From CAZJYT01 sp964550325 (GTDB lineage Bacteria; Patescibacteriota; Minisyncoccia; Minisyncoccales; CAZJYT01), in NCBI GenBank assembly GCA_964550325.1, contig CAZJYT010000027.1, positions 1-11,498 on the forward strand: a stretch of 11,498 nt of DNA. Reading direction: 5' to 3'. Numbering within the stretch: the stretch's first letter is position 1; the number at the start of each line of letters is the position of its first letter. The translations under genes were made by a program, and so were the position numbers. Below are positions 1-7,471 of this stretch, in pieces. The notes beneath the pieces are model-generated. The model was not told where the DNA came from and did no database searches. It saw nothing but the letters and a program-made list of their open reading frames with translations.

Positions 1-47
1 CCTCAATAAAGAAATTATTAGGAGTTGTTATTGAGGCGGTTCAATAA
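1..47 (+). CDS. Possible 3' end of an upstream gene (last 14 codons)
   Basis: One frame, with codons starting at base 3, reads SIKKLLGVVIEAVQ and then stops with TAA at 45-47. Its TTA-rich codon use matches the other genes in the window, and a terminator-like hairpin with a T-run follows at once, as expected at the end of a gene. The protein cannot be recognised from 14 residues. The stretch is too short to exclude a noncoding RNA or chance reading frame. Confidence 0.3.
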   Translation, partial: SIKKLLGVVIEAVQ

Positions 48-59
48 TAATTTTTTTTT
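25..59 (+). terminator. Intrinsic terminator-like hairpin with T-run
   Basis: Arms 25-34 and 41-50 pair over 10 bp (one G·U) around a GGCGGT loop and are followed by an unbroken run of T to base 59. The stem is almost all A/T apart from the loop, so it is weak by itself, but its form is typical of a rho-independent terminator. It overlaps the possible stop codon at 45-47. The left arm can also pair with bases 1-9. Confidence 0.5.
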
Positions 60-68
60 AAAAAAAAG

Positions 69-100
69 AAAAGAGCTTTTAAAAAGCTCTTTTTTATTTT
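69..100 (+). terminator. Strong intrinsic terminator ahead of mraZ
   Basis: AAAAGAGCTTTT (69-80) and AAAAGCTCTTTT (82-93) are perfect reverse complements, and T-rich sequence continues to about 101. The GAGC/GCTC core gives the stem its strength. It would end transcription from upstream and insulate the mraZ promoter. The A-run on the left flank means it could also work on the minus strand. Confidence 0.75.
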
Positions 101-176
101 TTGAGTACTCTTTTAAGTTGGGGATATTTTGTGGAAAATCTAAATTTTTTAAGTTAAAATTTTAGTTTTTTAAGAT

Positions 177-203
177 TTGATTTTTAAAACCAAATAGTAT
201 AAA
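177..203 (+). promoter_or_regulatory. Candidate promoter of the mraZ operon
   Basis: A TTGATT hexamer (177-182) lies 15 nt before TATAAA (198-203), inside the longer TAGTATAAAT. The spacing is shorter than the ideal 17 nt, so the -35 assignment is uncertain; the -10 region is the better part. Transcription would begin near 210, inside the box array that follows. In this A/T-rich stretch similar hexamers arise by chance. Confidence 0.4.
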
Positions 204-204
204 T

Positions 205-261
205 TGGGAATTAGTGGGAGATTGTGGAAAATTATGTGGAAAAATGGCTAAAGTTGTGGAA
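205..261 (+). promoter_or_regulatory. MraZ-box array (TGGGA/TGGAA repeats) before mraZ
   Basis: TGGGA occurs at 205 and 215 and TGGAA at 225, exactly 10 bp apart. Further TGGAA copies lie at 237 and 257, with a weaker TGG at 245. MraZ in other bacteria autoregulates its operon by binding short direct repeats of the TGGGN type separated by about 5 nt, so one helical turn apart. The pattern and position here fit that. The last copy overlaps GGAA at 258-261, the only plausible ribosome binding site of mraZ. More isolated look-alikes are at 119 (TGGGG) and 132 (TGGAA). Confidence 0.65.
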
Positions 262-266
262 AAAAG

Positions 267-698
267 ATGTTCATAGGAGAATACAATTTTACCATTGATG
301 AAAAAAAGAGAGTTGCTGTACCGGTTAAATTTAGAAAAAATTTAGGCAAAAAAGCAGTTATTACCCGGGGATTAGATAGGTGTTTAGTTCTGTATCCTCT
401 AAAAGAGTGGGAGAAAGTGGCAAAGAAATTAGAAGGTCTGCCTAACAGTAAGGTGGATGCCAGAACCTTCTCTAGGATTTTACTTTCGGGAGCAGTGGAT
501 GTGGAATTAGATAAATTGGGAAGAATTTTAATACCAGACTATTTAAAGAAATACGCAGATTTAAAGAAAAATGTAGTTTTATTAGGACTTTCAAATAGAA
601 TTGAGATTTGGTCCAAGGAAAAATGGGATGAATACAAGCAAAAAGCAGAGAAAGAAATAGGGGATATGGCTTCTCGATTGGAAGAATTAGGGATTTAG
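267..698 (+). CDS. mraZ: MraZ transcriptional regulator
   Basis: MraZ is the DNA-binding regulator encoded first in division and cell-wall (dcw) clusters. Its 143 residues are the normal family length. Two SpoVT/AbrB-like halves are visible. The first starts at MFIGEYNFTIDEKKR (residues 1-15); here the usual D-x-K-G-R turn reads DEKKR. The second has the intact DKLGRILIP turn (residues 82-90). The ATG at 267 gives the conserved start of the family and is preceded by GGAA at 258-261. It leads the cluster, 8 nt before rsmH. The TGGGA/TGGAA boxes upstream suggest autoregulation. In several bacteria MraZ represses its own operon; that role is inferred here. Confidence 0.95.
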   Translation: MFIGEYNFTIDEKKRVAVPVKFRKNLGKKAVITRGLDRCLVLYPLKEWEKVAKKLEGLPNSKVDARTFSRILLSGAVDVELDKLGRILIPDYLKKYADLKKNVVLLGLSNRIEIWSKEKWDEYKQKAEKEIGDMASRLEELGI

Positions 699-706
699 AG
701 AAAAAT

Positions 707-1609
707 ATGCATTTGCCCGTTTTAAAAGAAGAGATTCTGGAGTATTTAGCTCCAAAATCAAATCAAAATTTTATTGATGCCACTATCGGATTAGGGGGTC
801 ATGCAATAGAAATCTTGAGAGAGATTAAGCCTAAAGGAAAATTATTAGGAATTGAGATAGATAAAGAAGTTTATCAAGCCCTAAAAGAAAAAATTGAAAA
901 GGATGAGAGCTTAAAGAAGGAGATTAAAGGGAGATTAATATTAGTTAATAGTTCTTTTACAAGATTGAAAGAAATTGTTGAAAAAGAAAATTTTAAGAAG
1001 GTTTCGGGAATTTTGTTTGATTTGGGGTTATGTAGCTGGCACTTAGAGAAAGGAGAAAGAGGATTTACTTTCAAGAAAAATGAGCTGTTAGATATGAGGT
1101 TTTCTCCAGGAGATAGTCTAAATTTAACTGCAGAAGAGATTATAAATAAGTATTCAAAAGAGAAGTTAGAAAGAATCTTTAAGGAATATGGAAATGAAAG
1201 ATTTAGCAAGAAAATTGCAAGAGAGATTGTGGAGGAAAGAAAGAAAGGACCTATTAAGACTACTTTTCAATTAGTTGAAATTATAAAGCGAGCTACCCCA
1301 AGATGGTATCATTTGAGAAAGATTCATCCTGCAACCAAGGTTTTCCAGGCTTTAAGAATTACAGCGAACAAGGAATTGGAAAATCTTAAAAAAGCTCTTC
1401 CACAGGCTTTAGAGGTTTTAGACAAAGGAGGAAGAATGGCAGTAATTTCTTTTCATTCTTTAGAAGATAAAATTGTGAAGGGTTTTTTTAAAGAGAATAT
1501 CTCCAAAATAAAAATTTTAACCAAAAAACCAGTTACCCCCACCTTAGAAGAAATTAAAAAAAATCCCCGGTCTCGTTCAGCAAAACTAAGGGTAGCCCAA
1601 AAGATATGA
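707..1609 (+). CDS. rsmH: 16S rRNA (cytosine(1402)-N(4))-methyltransferase
   Basis: RsmH (MraW) uses S-adenosylmethionine to methylate N4 of C1402 in the 16S rRNA decoding site. The 300-residue protein is close to the usual length. The SAM-binding site is visible as DATIGLGGHA (residues 24-33) and GIEID (48-52). The family motif FDLGLCSWHL followed by RGF and LDMRFSP spans about 104-134. Other hallmarks are RITANKEL (217-224), VISFHSLEDKIVK (246-258) and the C-terminal NPRSRSAKLR (286-295). Typical enzymes have SS rather than CS in the DLG motif, a minor variation. It follows mraZ by 8 nt, the canonical order, and its TGA stop overlaps the next ATG in an ATGA junction, suggesting translational coupling. 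Confidence 0.95.
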   Translation: MHLPVLKEEILEYLAPKSNQNFIDATIGLGGHAIEILREIKPKGKLLGIEIDKEVYQALKEKIEKDESLKKEIKGRLILVNSSFTRLKEIVEKENFKKVSGILFDLGLCSWHLEKGERGFTFKKNELLDMRFSPGDSLNLTAEEIINKYSKEKLERIFKEYGNERFSKKIAREIVEERKKGPIKTTFQLVEIIKRATPRWYHLRKIHPATKVFQALRITANKELENLKKALPQALEVLDKGGRMAVISFHSLEDKIVKGFFKENISKIKILTKKPVTPTLEEIKKNPRSRSAKLRVAQKI

Positions 1610-1917
1610 AGAGAAAAATAAAAAAAATAAAAATAATAAATTTAGGTTTAGTTTTCATTTTAAATTTTATCTTAATCCTTCTTTTAGGAGGACTTTATAT
1701 TTATCAATGCCAAGAGATAGCTCAAAAAATGATTTTGATAAAAGAAAAATCAAAAGAGGTAGAAAGGCTCTTGGCAGAAAAAAAGAGATTAGAGGTTGAG
1801 TGCTCTCAAAATTACTCTTTTGAGGATTTAAGTAATTTAATCTCTGATTTAGGATTTGAAAAGGTAAAAAGAATAGAATACATAGAGGTCTCTAGGGCAG
1901 AAGTAGCGAGAAAATGA
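1606..1917 (+). CDS. ftsL: FtsL-like divisome protein
   Basis: This is a small bitopic membrane protein of 103 residues. It has a short basic cytoplasmic start (KRKIKKIKI), one transmembrane helix at about 11-33, a heptad-like charged segment at about 37-68 that could form a coiled coil, and a short C-terminal domain. Size, topology and position between rsmH and the FtsI-type protein are those of FtsL, which recruits FtsI and FtsW to the division site together with DivIC/FtsB. Sequence conservation in FtsL is poor, so the call rests mainly on topology and context. Both ends overlap neighbours by 4 nt (ATGA at 1606 and 1914). A generic DivIC/FtsB-like septum protein is the alternative. Confidence 0.75.
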   Translation: MKRKIKKIKIINLGLVFILNFILILLLGGLYIYQCQEIAQKMILIKEKSKEVERLLAEKKRLEVECSQNYSFEDLSNLISDLGFEKVKRIEYIEVSRAEVARK

Positions 1918-3578
1918 GAGAGCTCCGTTTGAAATTTATTTTTTTAGGGATTTTTACTTTTGCCTTGATAATAGTCGGAAGGCTTTATTATTTACAGGTA
2001 ATAAAAAAAGAATATTATCAAGCCTTAGCCCAGGGTCAACATAAAATAATTAAAGAGACTGTTGGAGAGAGGGGAAGGATATTTTTAAGAGGAGGAGAGA
2101 TAGCAGCTACCAATAAAAAAGGGAAATTTTTGTATGTGTGTCCTAAAGAGATTAAAGAAAAAAGAAAAACCGCAAGATTATTAGCAGAAATTTCAAATTT
2201 ATCAGAGGAAGATATTTTTAAAAAGGTTTCTGAAAATAATTTTTTCCAATTAATAAAAAAAAGAATAACCAAGGAAGAAATTAAAAAATTAGAAAAGATG
2301 GACCTAAAAGGAGTTTATCTTGGAGAAAAAAATATTAGGTTTTATCCTTATAAGGAATTATTAGCTCATATCACAGGATTTGTTAACCAAGATAATATAG
2401 GTCAGTATGGAATTGAGGGATATTATCAAAAGGAGTTAAAAGGAAAATCAAAAATAGAGGAGAAACTAACTACTCCTTTTAAATATTTAAATTTGTTTTC
2501 TTCTAAAGATACGATAAAAGGTAAGGATATTTATTTAACTATTGATTATTATATTCAATTTCAATCAGAAAAACTTTTAGAAGAAGCAAAAGAGGAATTT
2601 AAAATTAGAAGTGGCCAAATTATCGTAGCTGAACCTTTTAGTGGAGAAATCTTAGCTATGGTTTCTCTCCCTTCTTATAATCCAAACAAGTATTTTGAAT
2701 ATGCAAAAGAAGGAAACCTTGAGATTTTTAAAAATCCCACTATTCAAGAACTTTATGAGCCGGGTTCAGTTTTGAAGCCGGTTGTGATGGCAGGCGCCAT
2801 AAATGAAGGGAGAGTTACTCCAGAAACAACTTTTTTTGACAAGGGCTATGTTAATGTTCAAGGCAGAATTATCAGAAATTGGAAAAAAAGGGTTTATGGT
2901 GAGTCTTCTATGAGTAAAATATTGGAAAGGTCAATTAATACGGGAGCTGTGTTTTTAGAGCAAAAGTTAGGCGAGGAACTCTTTTTAGAATACCTAAAAA
3001 GATTTGGTTTTTTTGAAAAAACCGGAATAGACTTAGAAGGAGAGATATTTTCTGAAAATTCTAATTTAAAAAAAACTAATAAGATAAATCTCGCTACTGC
3101 CTCTTTTGGACAAGGGATAGCAATTACCCCTATTCAATTGGTAAGAGCTTTTTGTGCAATTGCTAATGGAGGGAAATTAGTAAAACCACATCTTAGAAAA
3201 GGAAATGTTGAGATCCAAAACCCTCAGGTAATTTCTCCTAAGACAGCTACTATTGTTACTAATATGTTGGTAAATGTGGTAGAGAAAGGATATGGAAAAA
3301 AAGCTAAGATTCCTGGATATTATATTGCTGGAAAAACAGGAACAGCCCAAATTCCCTGGCCCGCTCTTGGAATTGAAAAACCGGGCTATTCAAAAGAAAC
3401 CATCCACTCTTTTATAGGTTTCGCGCCTGCTTATAATCCAAAATTTTTAATTTATGTAAAATTAAATCAACCCAAGGGAGTCTCAGCATCTGAGGTTTCT
3501 GCTACCAAAGTTTTTAAAAAATTAGCAAAATATATTATTGATTATTGGAAAATTGCTCCAGATTATGAGAGAGAATAA
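1914..3578 (+). CDS. ftsI: FtsI/PBP2-type peptidoglycan transpeptidase
   Basis: This is a class B penicillin-binding protein, the D,D-transpeptidase that crosslinks peptidoglycan in the periplasm during septation. The 554 residues include one N-terminal membrane anchor (about 8-28), the dimerisation/pedestal domain starting at RGRI (residues 53-56), and a transpeptidase domain from about 205. All three catalytic motifs are intact: SVLK (285-288, nucleophile S285), SIN (340-342) and KTG (474-476). The pedestal motif usually written RGxIxDRNG reads RGRIFLRGG, a divergence. There is no obvious PASTA tail. Position after the FtsL-like gene supports FtsI over an elongation-specific PBP2. It starts inside an ATGA overlap with that gene and overlaps the next gene by 14 nt. 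Confidence 0.92.
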   Translation: MRELRLKFIFLGIFTFALIIVGRLYYLQVIKKEYYQALAQGQHKIIKETVGERGRIFLRGGEIAATNKKGKFLYVCPKEIKEKRKTARLLAEISNLSEEDIFKKVSENNFFQLIKKRITKEEIKKLEKMDLKGVYLGEKNIRFYPYKELLAHITGFVNQDNIGQYGIEGYYQKELKGKSKIEEKLTTPFKYLNLFSSKDTIKGKDIYLTIDYYIQFQSEKLLEEAKEEFKIRSGQIIVAEPFSGEILAMVSLPSYNPNKYFEYAKEGNLEIFKNPTIQELYEPGSVLKPVVMAGAINEGRVTPETTFFDKGYVNVQGRIIRNWKKRVYGESSMSKILERSINTGAVFLEQKLGEELFLEYLKRFGFFEKTGIDLEGEIFSENSNLKKTNKINLATASFGQGIAITPIQLVRAFCAIANGGKLVKPHLRKGNVEIQNPQVISPKTATIVTNMLVNVVEKGYGKKAKIPGYYIAGKTGTAQIPWPALGIEKPGYSKETIHSFIGFAPAYNPKFLIYVKLNQPKGVSASEVSATKVFKKLAKYIIDYWKIAPDYERE

Positions 3579-4626
3579 CCCACTTTCAATTTTTAATTTT
3601 AAATTTTGGAAGGCTTTTTTGAAAAAATTAAAAGTAATTCTTATTGTAGGAGAGGGGAAAGAAAGTGCCTTGGGAACAATTAAGGAGGTTTTAAAATTAT
3701 CAAAAGAAGAAATTTTGGCTTTTTCTATTGAGGAAAAGCAATATAAATTAGGTGAGAGATTAATCAAGAGTTCTTCTTTGCCCATTTTGGTAATTACTCA
3801 TTTTGGAGAGATTCCTTATAATAAAAACTTTTTTGCAGGTGAAAAAGAAAAAACAATGTGGATAAGAAGATTGGCAAAGAATATCCCTTCTTATGGATAT
3901 TTGGTTTTAAATTTTGATGATGAGACAGTAAGAGAGATCAAAGACGAGACCAATCTTCAGGAGCTCACCTTTGGTTTTGAGAGAGGGGCTGATTTTTATG
4001 TTACAGATATAAAACTTAATTCGGGAACAAATTTTAAATTGAATTTTGAAAACAAGGTCTTACCAATCTGGCTAAAAAACTTATTTGGAAAAGAATACAT
4101 TTATAGTAGCTCTTGTGCTTGTGCTATTGGGAGGATTTTAAATTTAAATATGATTGAGGTAGTCCAGAGTTTAAGTAGTTATCAAGGAATTTCTGGAAAA
4201 TTGAGATTAATTCTAGGAATAAAAAACTCAAAAATCTTAGAAGATACTAGTTCCCAAGGCATCTTCTCCTTTTTGGAAGCTCTAAACATTTTAAGAGAAA
4301 TTCCAAATTATAAAAGAAAGATTGCAGTTTTAGGAGATATGTTGAGAATTGAGAGGAGGGTAGTTGAAATTTACAAGGCAATTGGAGAAAGAGTAAAAAA
4401 TTCTTCCGATTTACTTTTTACTTTTGGCCAAAGAGCAAAATTTATTGCAGAGGGAGCAAGGGAGTCTGGTATGCCAATAGAAAAAATTTTTCAATTTGAT
4501 ACAATAAAAAAGGAGGGAATAAAAAAATTAAGAGAAGAAATAAGAGAAGGGGATTTAGTTTTGGTGAAAGGGGAGAGAAAATTGGGCATGGGTATGATAA
4601 TTGAGAAATTAAAAAAGAATAAATGA
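3565..4626 (+). CDS. MurF-like Mur ligase homologue, short and with degenerate catalytic motifs
   Basis: MurF adds D-Ala-D-Ala to the UDP-MurNAc tripeptide. This 353-residue protein resembles MurF in its C-terminal half: KIAVLGDML (252-260), DLLFTFG (282-288), AEGA (295-298) and GDLVLVKGERKLGM (329-342). A central NFDDE (116-120) matches the Mur ligase NxDD element. It lacks the N-terminal substrate-binding domain of about 80 residues. The P-loop, normally GxxGKT, reads VGEGKES (28-34), the GxHN nucleotide-binding motif is not seen, and the usual DSYNANP is LEDTSSQ (225-231). I infer a non-canonical or inactive ligase. ATG 3565 is preferred over TTG 3538, which would lengthen the overlap with ftsI. 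Position after ftsI fits the dcw order. It ends in an ATGA overlap. Confidence 0.7.
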   Translation: MRENNPLSIFNFKFWKAFLKKLKVILIVGEGKESALGTIKEVLKLSKEEILAFSIEEKQYKLGERLIKSSSLPILVITHFGEIPYNKNFFAGEKEKTMWIRRLAKNIPSYGYLVLNFDDETVREIKDETNLQELTFGFERGADFYVTDIKLNSGTNFKLNFENKVLPIWLKNLFGKEYIYSSSCACAIGRILNLNMIEVVQSLSSYQGISGKLRLILGIKNSKILEDTSSQGIFSFLEALNILREIPNYKRKIAVLGDMLRIERRVVEIYKAIGERVKNSSDLLFTFGQRAKFIAEGARESGMPIEKIFQFDTIKKEGIKKLREEIREGDLVLVKGERKLGMGMIIEKLKKNK

Positions 4627-5018
4627 TTAAAAAAGATAAAAATAAAATAGAAAAGGAAATTGGTTTGGGAGAGCCCAAGAAATTAATAGAAGAGGTCTTT
4701 AAAGAGATTACTGAGAAAAAAGAGGAAGGAAAGGAAGTTTTAAATGAAGAGGAAAAGCTAATTAGAAAAAAAATAGAAAGAGAAATAGAGCTGATAAAGA
4801 CAACTAAAGAAGAAGACGAGGTGATAGAAAAAAAGACTCAGAAGATTAAACAATTAGATGCCCAAGCTAAAATAAAAAAATTATTGGTTATTGCTAAAGA
4901 AGATGGTGTTTCTTTTGCGGTAAAGATAGCTCAAAAACTAAACGATCCTTATATCTTAGATATATTTCACGACATCTTAGTAAGTTTAATTAATAAAGGT
5001 AAAAAATTTAAAAAATGA
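4623..5018 (+). CDS. Hypothetical charged protein coupled to the VirD4-like ATPase gene
   Basis: I do not recognise a family for this 131-residue protein. The first about 80 residues are extremely rich in Lys and Glu and are probably helical or coiled-coil. The C-terminal part (about 82-131) is less charged, with alternating hydrophobic residues such as KLLVIAKEDGVSFAVKIAQK and DPYILDIFHDILVSLI, suggesting a small helical domain. There is no signal peptide, membrane helix or cysteine. It begins in an ATGA overlap with the MurF-like gene and ends in another with the ATPase gene, so it is probably made together with both. A role as an adaptor or partner of the ATPase is possible but rests on position alone. 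Confidence 0.7.
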   Translation: MIKKDKNKIEKEIGLGEPKKLIEEVFKEITEKKEEGKEVLNEEEKLIRKKIEREIELIKTTKEEDEVIEKKTQKIKQLDAQAKIKKLLVIAKEDGVSFAVKIAQKLNDPYILDIFHDILVSLINKGKKFKK

Positions 5019-7471
5019 TTTCTTCTCACTTCTCTTTACATTTATTGGGAATCTCCTTGGGATTAAGTGCGGTTTTCGCTCTTCTATTTTTATTTATTTT
5101 TTCTCAAAGAAATAAAAAAGAAAAAATTTTTCAATCCCTAAAAAAGAGCCTTTTTATCGTGATAATGCCAAAATATGAATCAAAAAAGGAGAGCCAAAGA
5201 CTTCAAGAAAAACAAATAATCGCCCAGATGGAACAGATTTATGCAAACTTCCTTCAATTAAGAAGAGAAATATTTAAAAAAACTCCAGAGATTACTCTGG
5301 AAATGGCGTCCCAATTAGGAGAAAATGATATTTCTTTCTACATTGCAGTCCCTTCAAGTTTAGAGTCTGCCTTAGAAAAATATATCCATGGAGTTTATCC
5401 AAGAGCAATCGTAGAAAAGGTCTCCCAAGATTATACCATCTTTGAACCAGGAGGAGAAACAGCAGGGGCTTATCTTAAACTTTCAGAAGCTCCTTTTTTT
5501 CCTCTCAATACATATAAGACCTTAGAGAAAGATCCCTTATCACTTCTTACTGATTCTCTTTCCAAAATTAGACCTGAAGAAGGAGCAGGAATACAGATAG
5601 TTATTAGACCTTTTCTTCAGAATCGATGGAAAATAATGGGAGAGAGATTATTATTAAAGATAAAAGAAGGTTTGCCCTTAAGACAAGCAGTAGAAGAGGC
5701 TTCGAGGAATTGGTTATTAGATGCCTTTTTGGGAATTTTTTTTGGAAGAAGGGCTACTCCTTCCTCTAAGGCTTCTCAACAGCAACCTCCTACCCAATCC
5801 CAGAGGGAAATGCGGGTAGATGAGAGAGTGATTAAAGCAATTGAGGAAAAAATTCAAAAACAGGTTTTTGAGGCAAACATAAGGATATTGGCTTCTGCTC
5901 AAACAAAAGAAAGAGCGGAAGAAATTTTAGGTCACATAGAATCTGCTTTTGGTCAATTTTCTCTACTTTCAATGAATAGCCTTTATTCTCAACAGGTAAA
6001 AGGAGGAAGATTAAAAAAATTAATTTACGATTTTAGTTTTAGAAATTTTAACAGAAGCCAAAGAGTGCTTTTAAATGTGGAGGAATTAACCAGTATTTAT
6101 CATTTTCCCACCGCCTTTATTGAAACCCCTTATGTAAAATTAGCAAAAAGTGTCACTGCTCCTCCTCCGGTAGAACTGCCAGAAAAAGGAGAAATTTTAA
6201 TAGGAAGGGTGATATTCAGGGGAGAAGAAAAGAAGGTCTACATTGCTTCTATAGATGATAGACGGAGACATTTTTATATTGTAGGGCAAACTGGAACTGG
6301 TAAATCAAGCCTATTGAGGGAGATGATTCGTCAAGATATAGAAGCAGGTAGGGGAGTGGGGGTAATAGATCCCCACGGCGATCTAATTGAAGCTACTTTA
6401 GCTAATATTCCTAAGGAAAGAATAGATGAAGTAGTCTTATTTGAACCCTTTGATTTAGAAAGGCCAATGGGTTTAAATATGTTAGAGTATGAAACGCCAG
6501 AACAAAAGGACTTTGCAGTCTCAGAAATGATTACTATTTTCCATAAACTCTTTCCTCCAGAGATTATAGGTCCAATGTTTGAGCATTATATGAGAAATGC
6601 AATGTTAGCCTTAATGGCAGATAAAAATGACCCCGGAACATTAGTAGAAATTCCCAGAATTTTTACCGATGATAGCTTTATGGAAAGTAAGTTGAGAAAA
6701 GTTACTGATCCACTGGTGAAAAATTTCTGGCTTAAAGAGTGGCGTCAGACTACCGGCGAGACAAAATCTGATATGCTGGGTTATGTGGTTTCAAAGGTGG
6801 GAAGATTTGTTGAGAATGATATGATGAGAAATATTATTGGTCAATCCCATTCCAGTTTTGATCTCTCAAAGGTTATGGATGAAGGAAAGATATTTTTAGC
6901 TAATTTGTCAAAGGGTTTAACTGGAGAGGTAAATAGCGCTCTTTTGGGTTTAATTTTAGTTTCCAAAATCCAAATGGCAGCAATGAAAAGGGCAGGAGTA
7001 TCAGAAGAGAAAAGAACAGATTTCTATTTATATATTGATGAGTTCCAAAATTTCACCACTGACTCTATAGCGGTAATTTTATCAGAAGCAAGAAAATATA
7101 GACTTAATCTTATTTTAGCTCATCAATATATTCCCCAGTTAAAGGAAGAAATTAGAAATGCGGTAATAGGGAATGTGGGTACAATTGGGGCTCTCAGAGT
7201 AGGAGCTCAAGATGCTGAATTTTTAGAAAAGCAATTTGAGCCAGAATTTTCTCGTTTTGATTTAGTAAATCTTGATAATTTTAATCTTGTAATCAAATTA
7301 ATGATTAACAACAAAATCTCTTCTCCTTTTAAGATGTATACCTTCCCCCCTAAAAAAGGAAATCCAGAGATTGTAGAGCCAATTAAAAAGTTATCTAAAC
7401 TTAAATATGGCAGACCGAAGAAGACGGTGGAAAAAGAGATAATGAAAAGAGCAAAACTGAGAGAGCTTTAA
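5015..7471 (+). CDS. Membrane-anchored VirD4/TraD (TrwB)-like DNA-translocating ATPase
   Basis: This 818-residue protein resembles type IV secretion coupling ATPases, which bind and pump DNA across membranes using ATP. One transmembrane helix lies at about 8-30. A long N-terminal region follows, with a Gln/Pro/Ser-rich linker at about 248-263 between two alpha/beta segments. The motor has Walker A GQTGTGKSS (424-432), IDPHGDL (451-457), Walker B YLYIDEF (671-677) and a sensor-like LAHQ (701-704). The motor order and the IDPHGDL and IDEFQNF signatures fit the TraG/TraD/DUF87 group rather than FtsK, which carries a DNA-reading gamma domain not seen here. No relaxase or other secretion genes are in the window. 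The start is an ATGA overlap. A role in DNA uptake, conjugation or pilus function cannot be decided from sequence. Confidence 0.85.
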   Translation: MISSHFSLHLLGISLGLSAVFALLFLFIFSQRNKKEKIFQSLKKSLFIVIMPKYESKKESQRLQEKQIIAQMEQIYANFLQLRREIFKKTPEITLEMASQLGENDISFYIAVPSSLESALEKYIHGVYPRAIVEKVSQDYTIFEPGGETAGAYLKLSEAPFFPLNTYKTLEKDPLSLLTDSLSKIRPEEGAGIQIVIRPFLQNRWKIMGERLLLKIKEGLPLRQAVEEASRNWLLDAFLGIFFGRRATPSSKASQQQPPTQSQREMRVDERVIKAIEEKIQKQVFEANIRILASAQTKERAEEILGHIESAFGQFSLLSMNSLYSQQVKGGRLKKLIYDFSFRNFNRSQRVLLNVEELTSIYHFPTAFIETPYVKLAKSVTAPPPVELPEKGEILIGRVIFRGEEKKVYIASIDDRRRHFYIVGQTGTGKSSLLREMIRQDIEAGRGVGVIDPHGDLIEATLANIPKERIDEVVLFEPFDLERPMGLNMLEYETPEQKDFAVSEMITIFHKLFPPEIIGPMFEHYMRNAMLALMADKNDPGTLVEIPRIFTDDSFMESKLRKVTDPLVKNFWLKEWRQTTGETKSDMLGYVVSKVGRFVENDMMRNIIGQSHSSFDLSKVMDEGKIFLANLSKGLTGEVNSALLGLILVSKIQMAAMKRAGVSEEKRTDFYLYIDEFQNFTTDSIAVILSEARKYRLNLILAHQYIPQLKEEIRNAVIGNVGTIGALRVGAQDAEFLEKQFEPEFSRFDLVNLDNFNLVIKLMINNKISSPFKMYTFPPKKGNPEIVEPIKKLSKLKYGRPKKTVEKEIMKRAKLREL

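Noticed and set aside
119..261. CRISPR-like or iteron reading of the repeated GTGGAAA sequences
   Set aside because: Copies are only 5-8 bp with 10-20 bp spacing and sit directly before mraZ, which fits regulator boxes; no repeat-spacer structure exists.
874..1209. Minus-strand open frame of 111 codons within rsmH
   Set aside because: It lies opposite well-conserved RsmH motifs, and its composition (Ser, Phe, Leu rich) is what the complement of an AT-rich gene produces. The other minus-strand frames (2036-2272, 3522-3785, 4442-4678, 5717-5902, 8286-8567, 9475-9702, 10834-11052) are shadows for the same reason.
3538..3564. Longer MurF-like start at TTG 3538
   Set aside because: It would need a rarer start codon and a 41-nt overlap with ftsI, while ATG 3565 gives a short overlap similar to the other junctions.
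5015..7471. FtsK/SpoIIIE chromosome translocase as the identity of the ATPase
   Set aside because: There is a single N-terminal membrane helix, no C-terminal gamma domain, and the IDPHGDL and IDEFQNF signatures fit TraG/TraD/DUF87 ATPases better.
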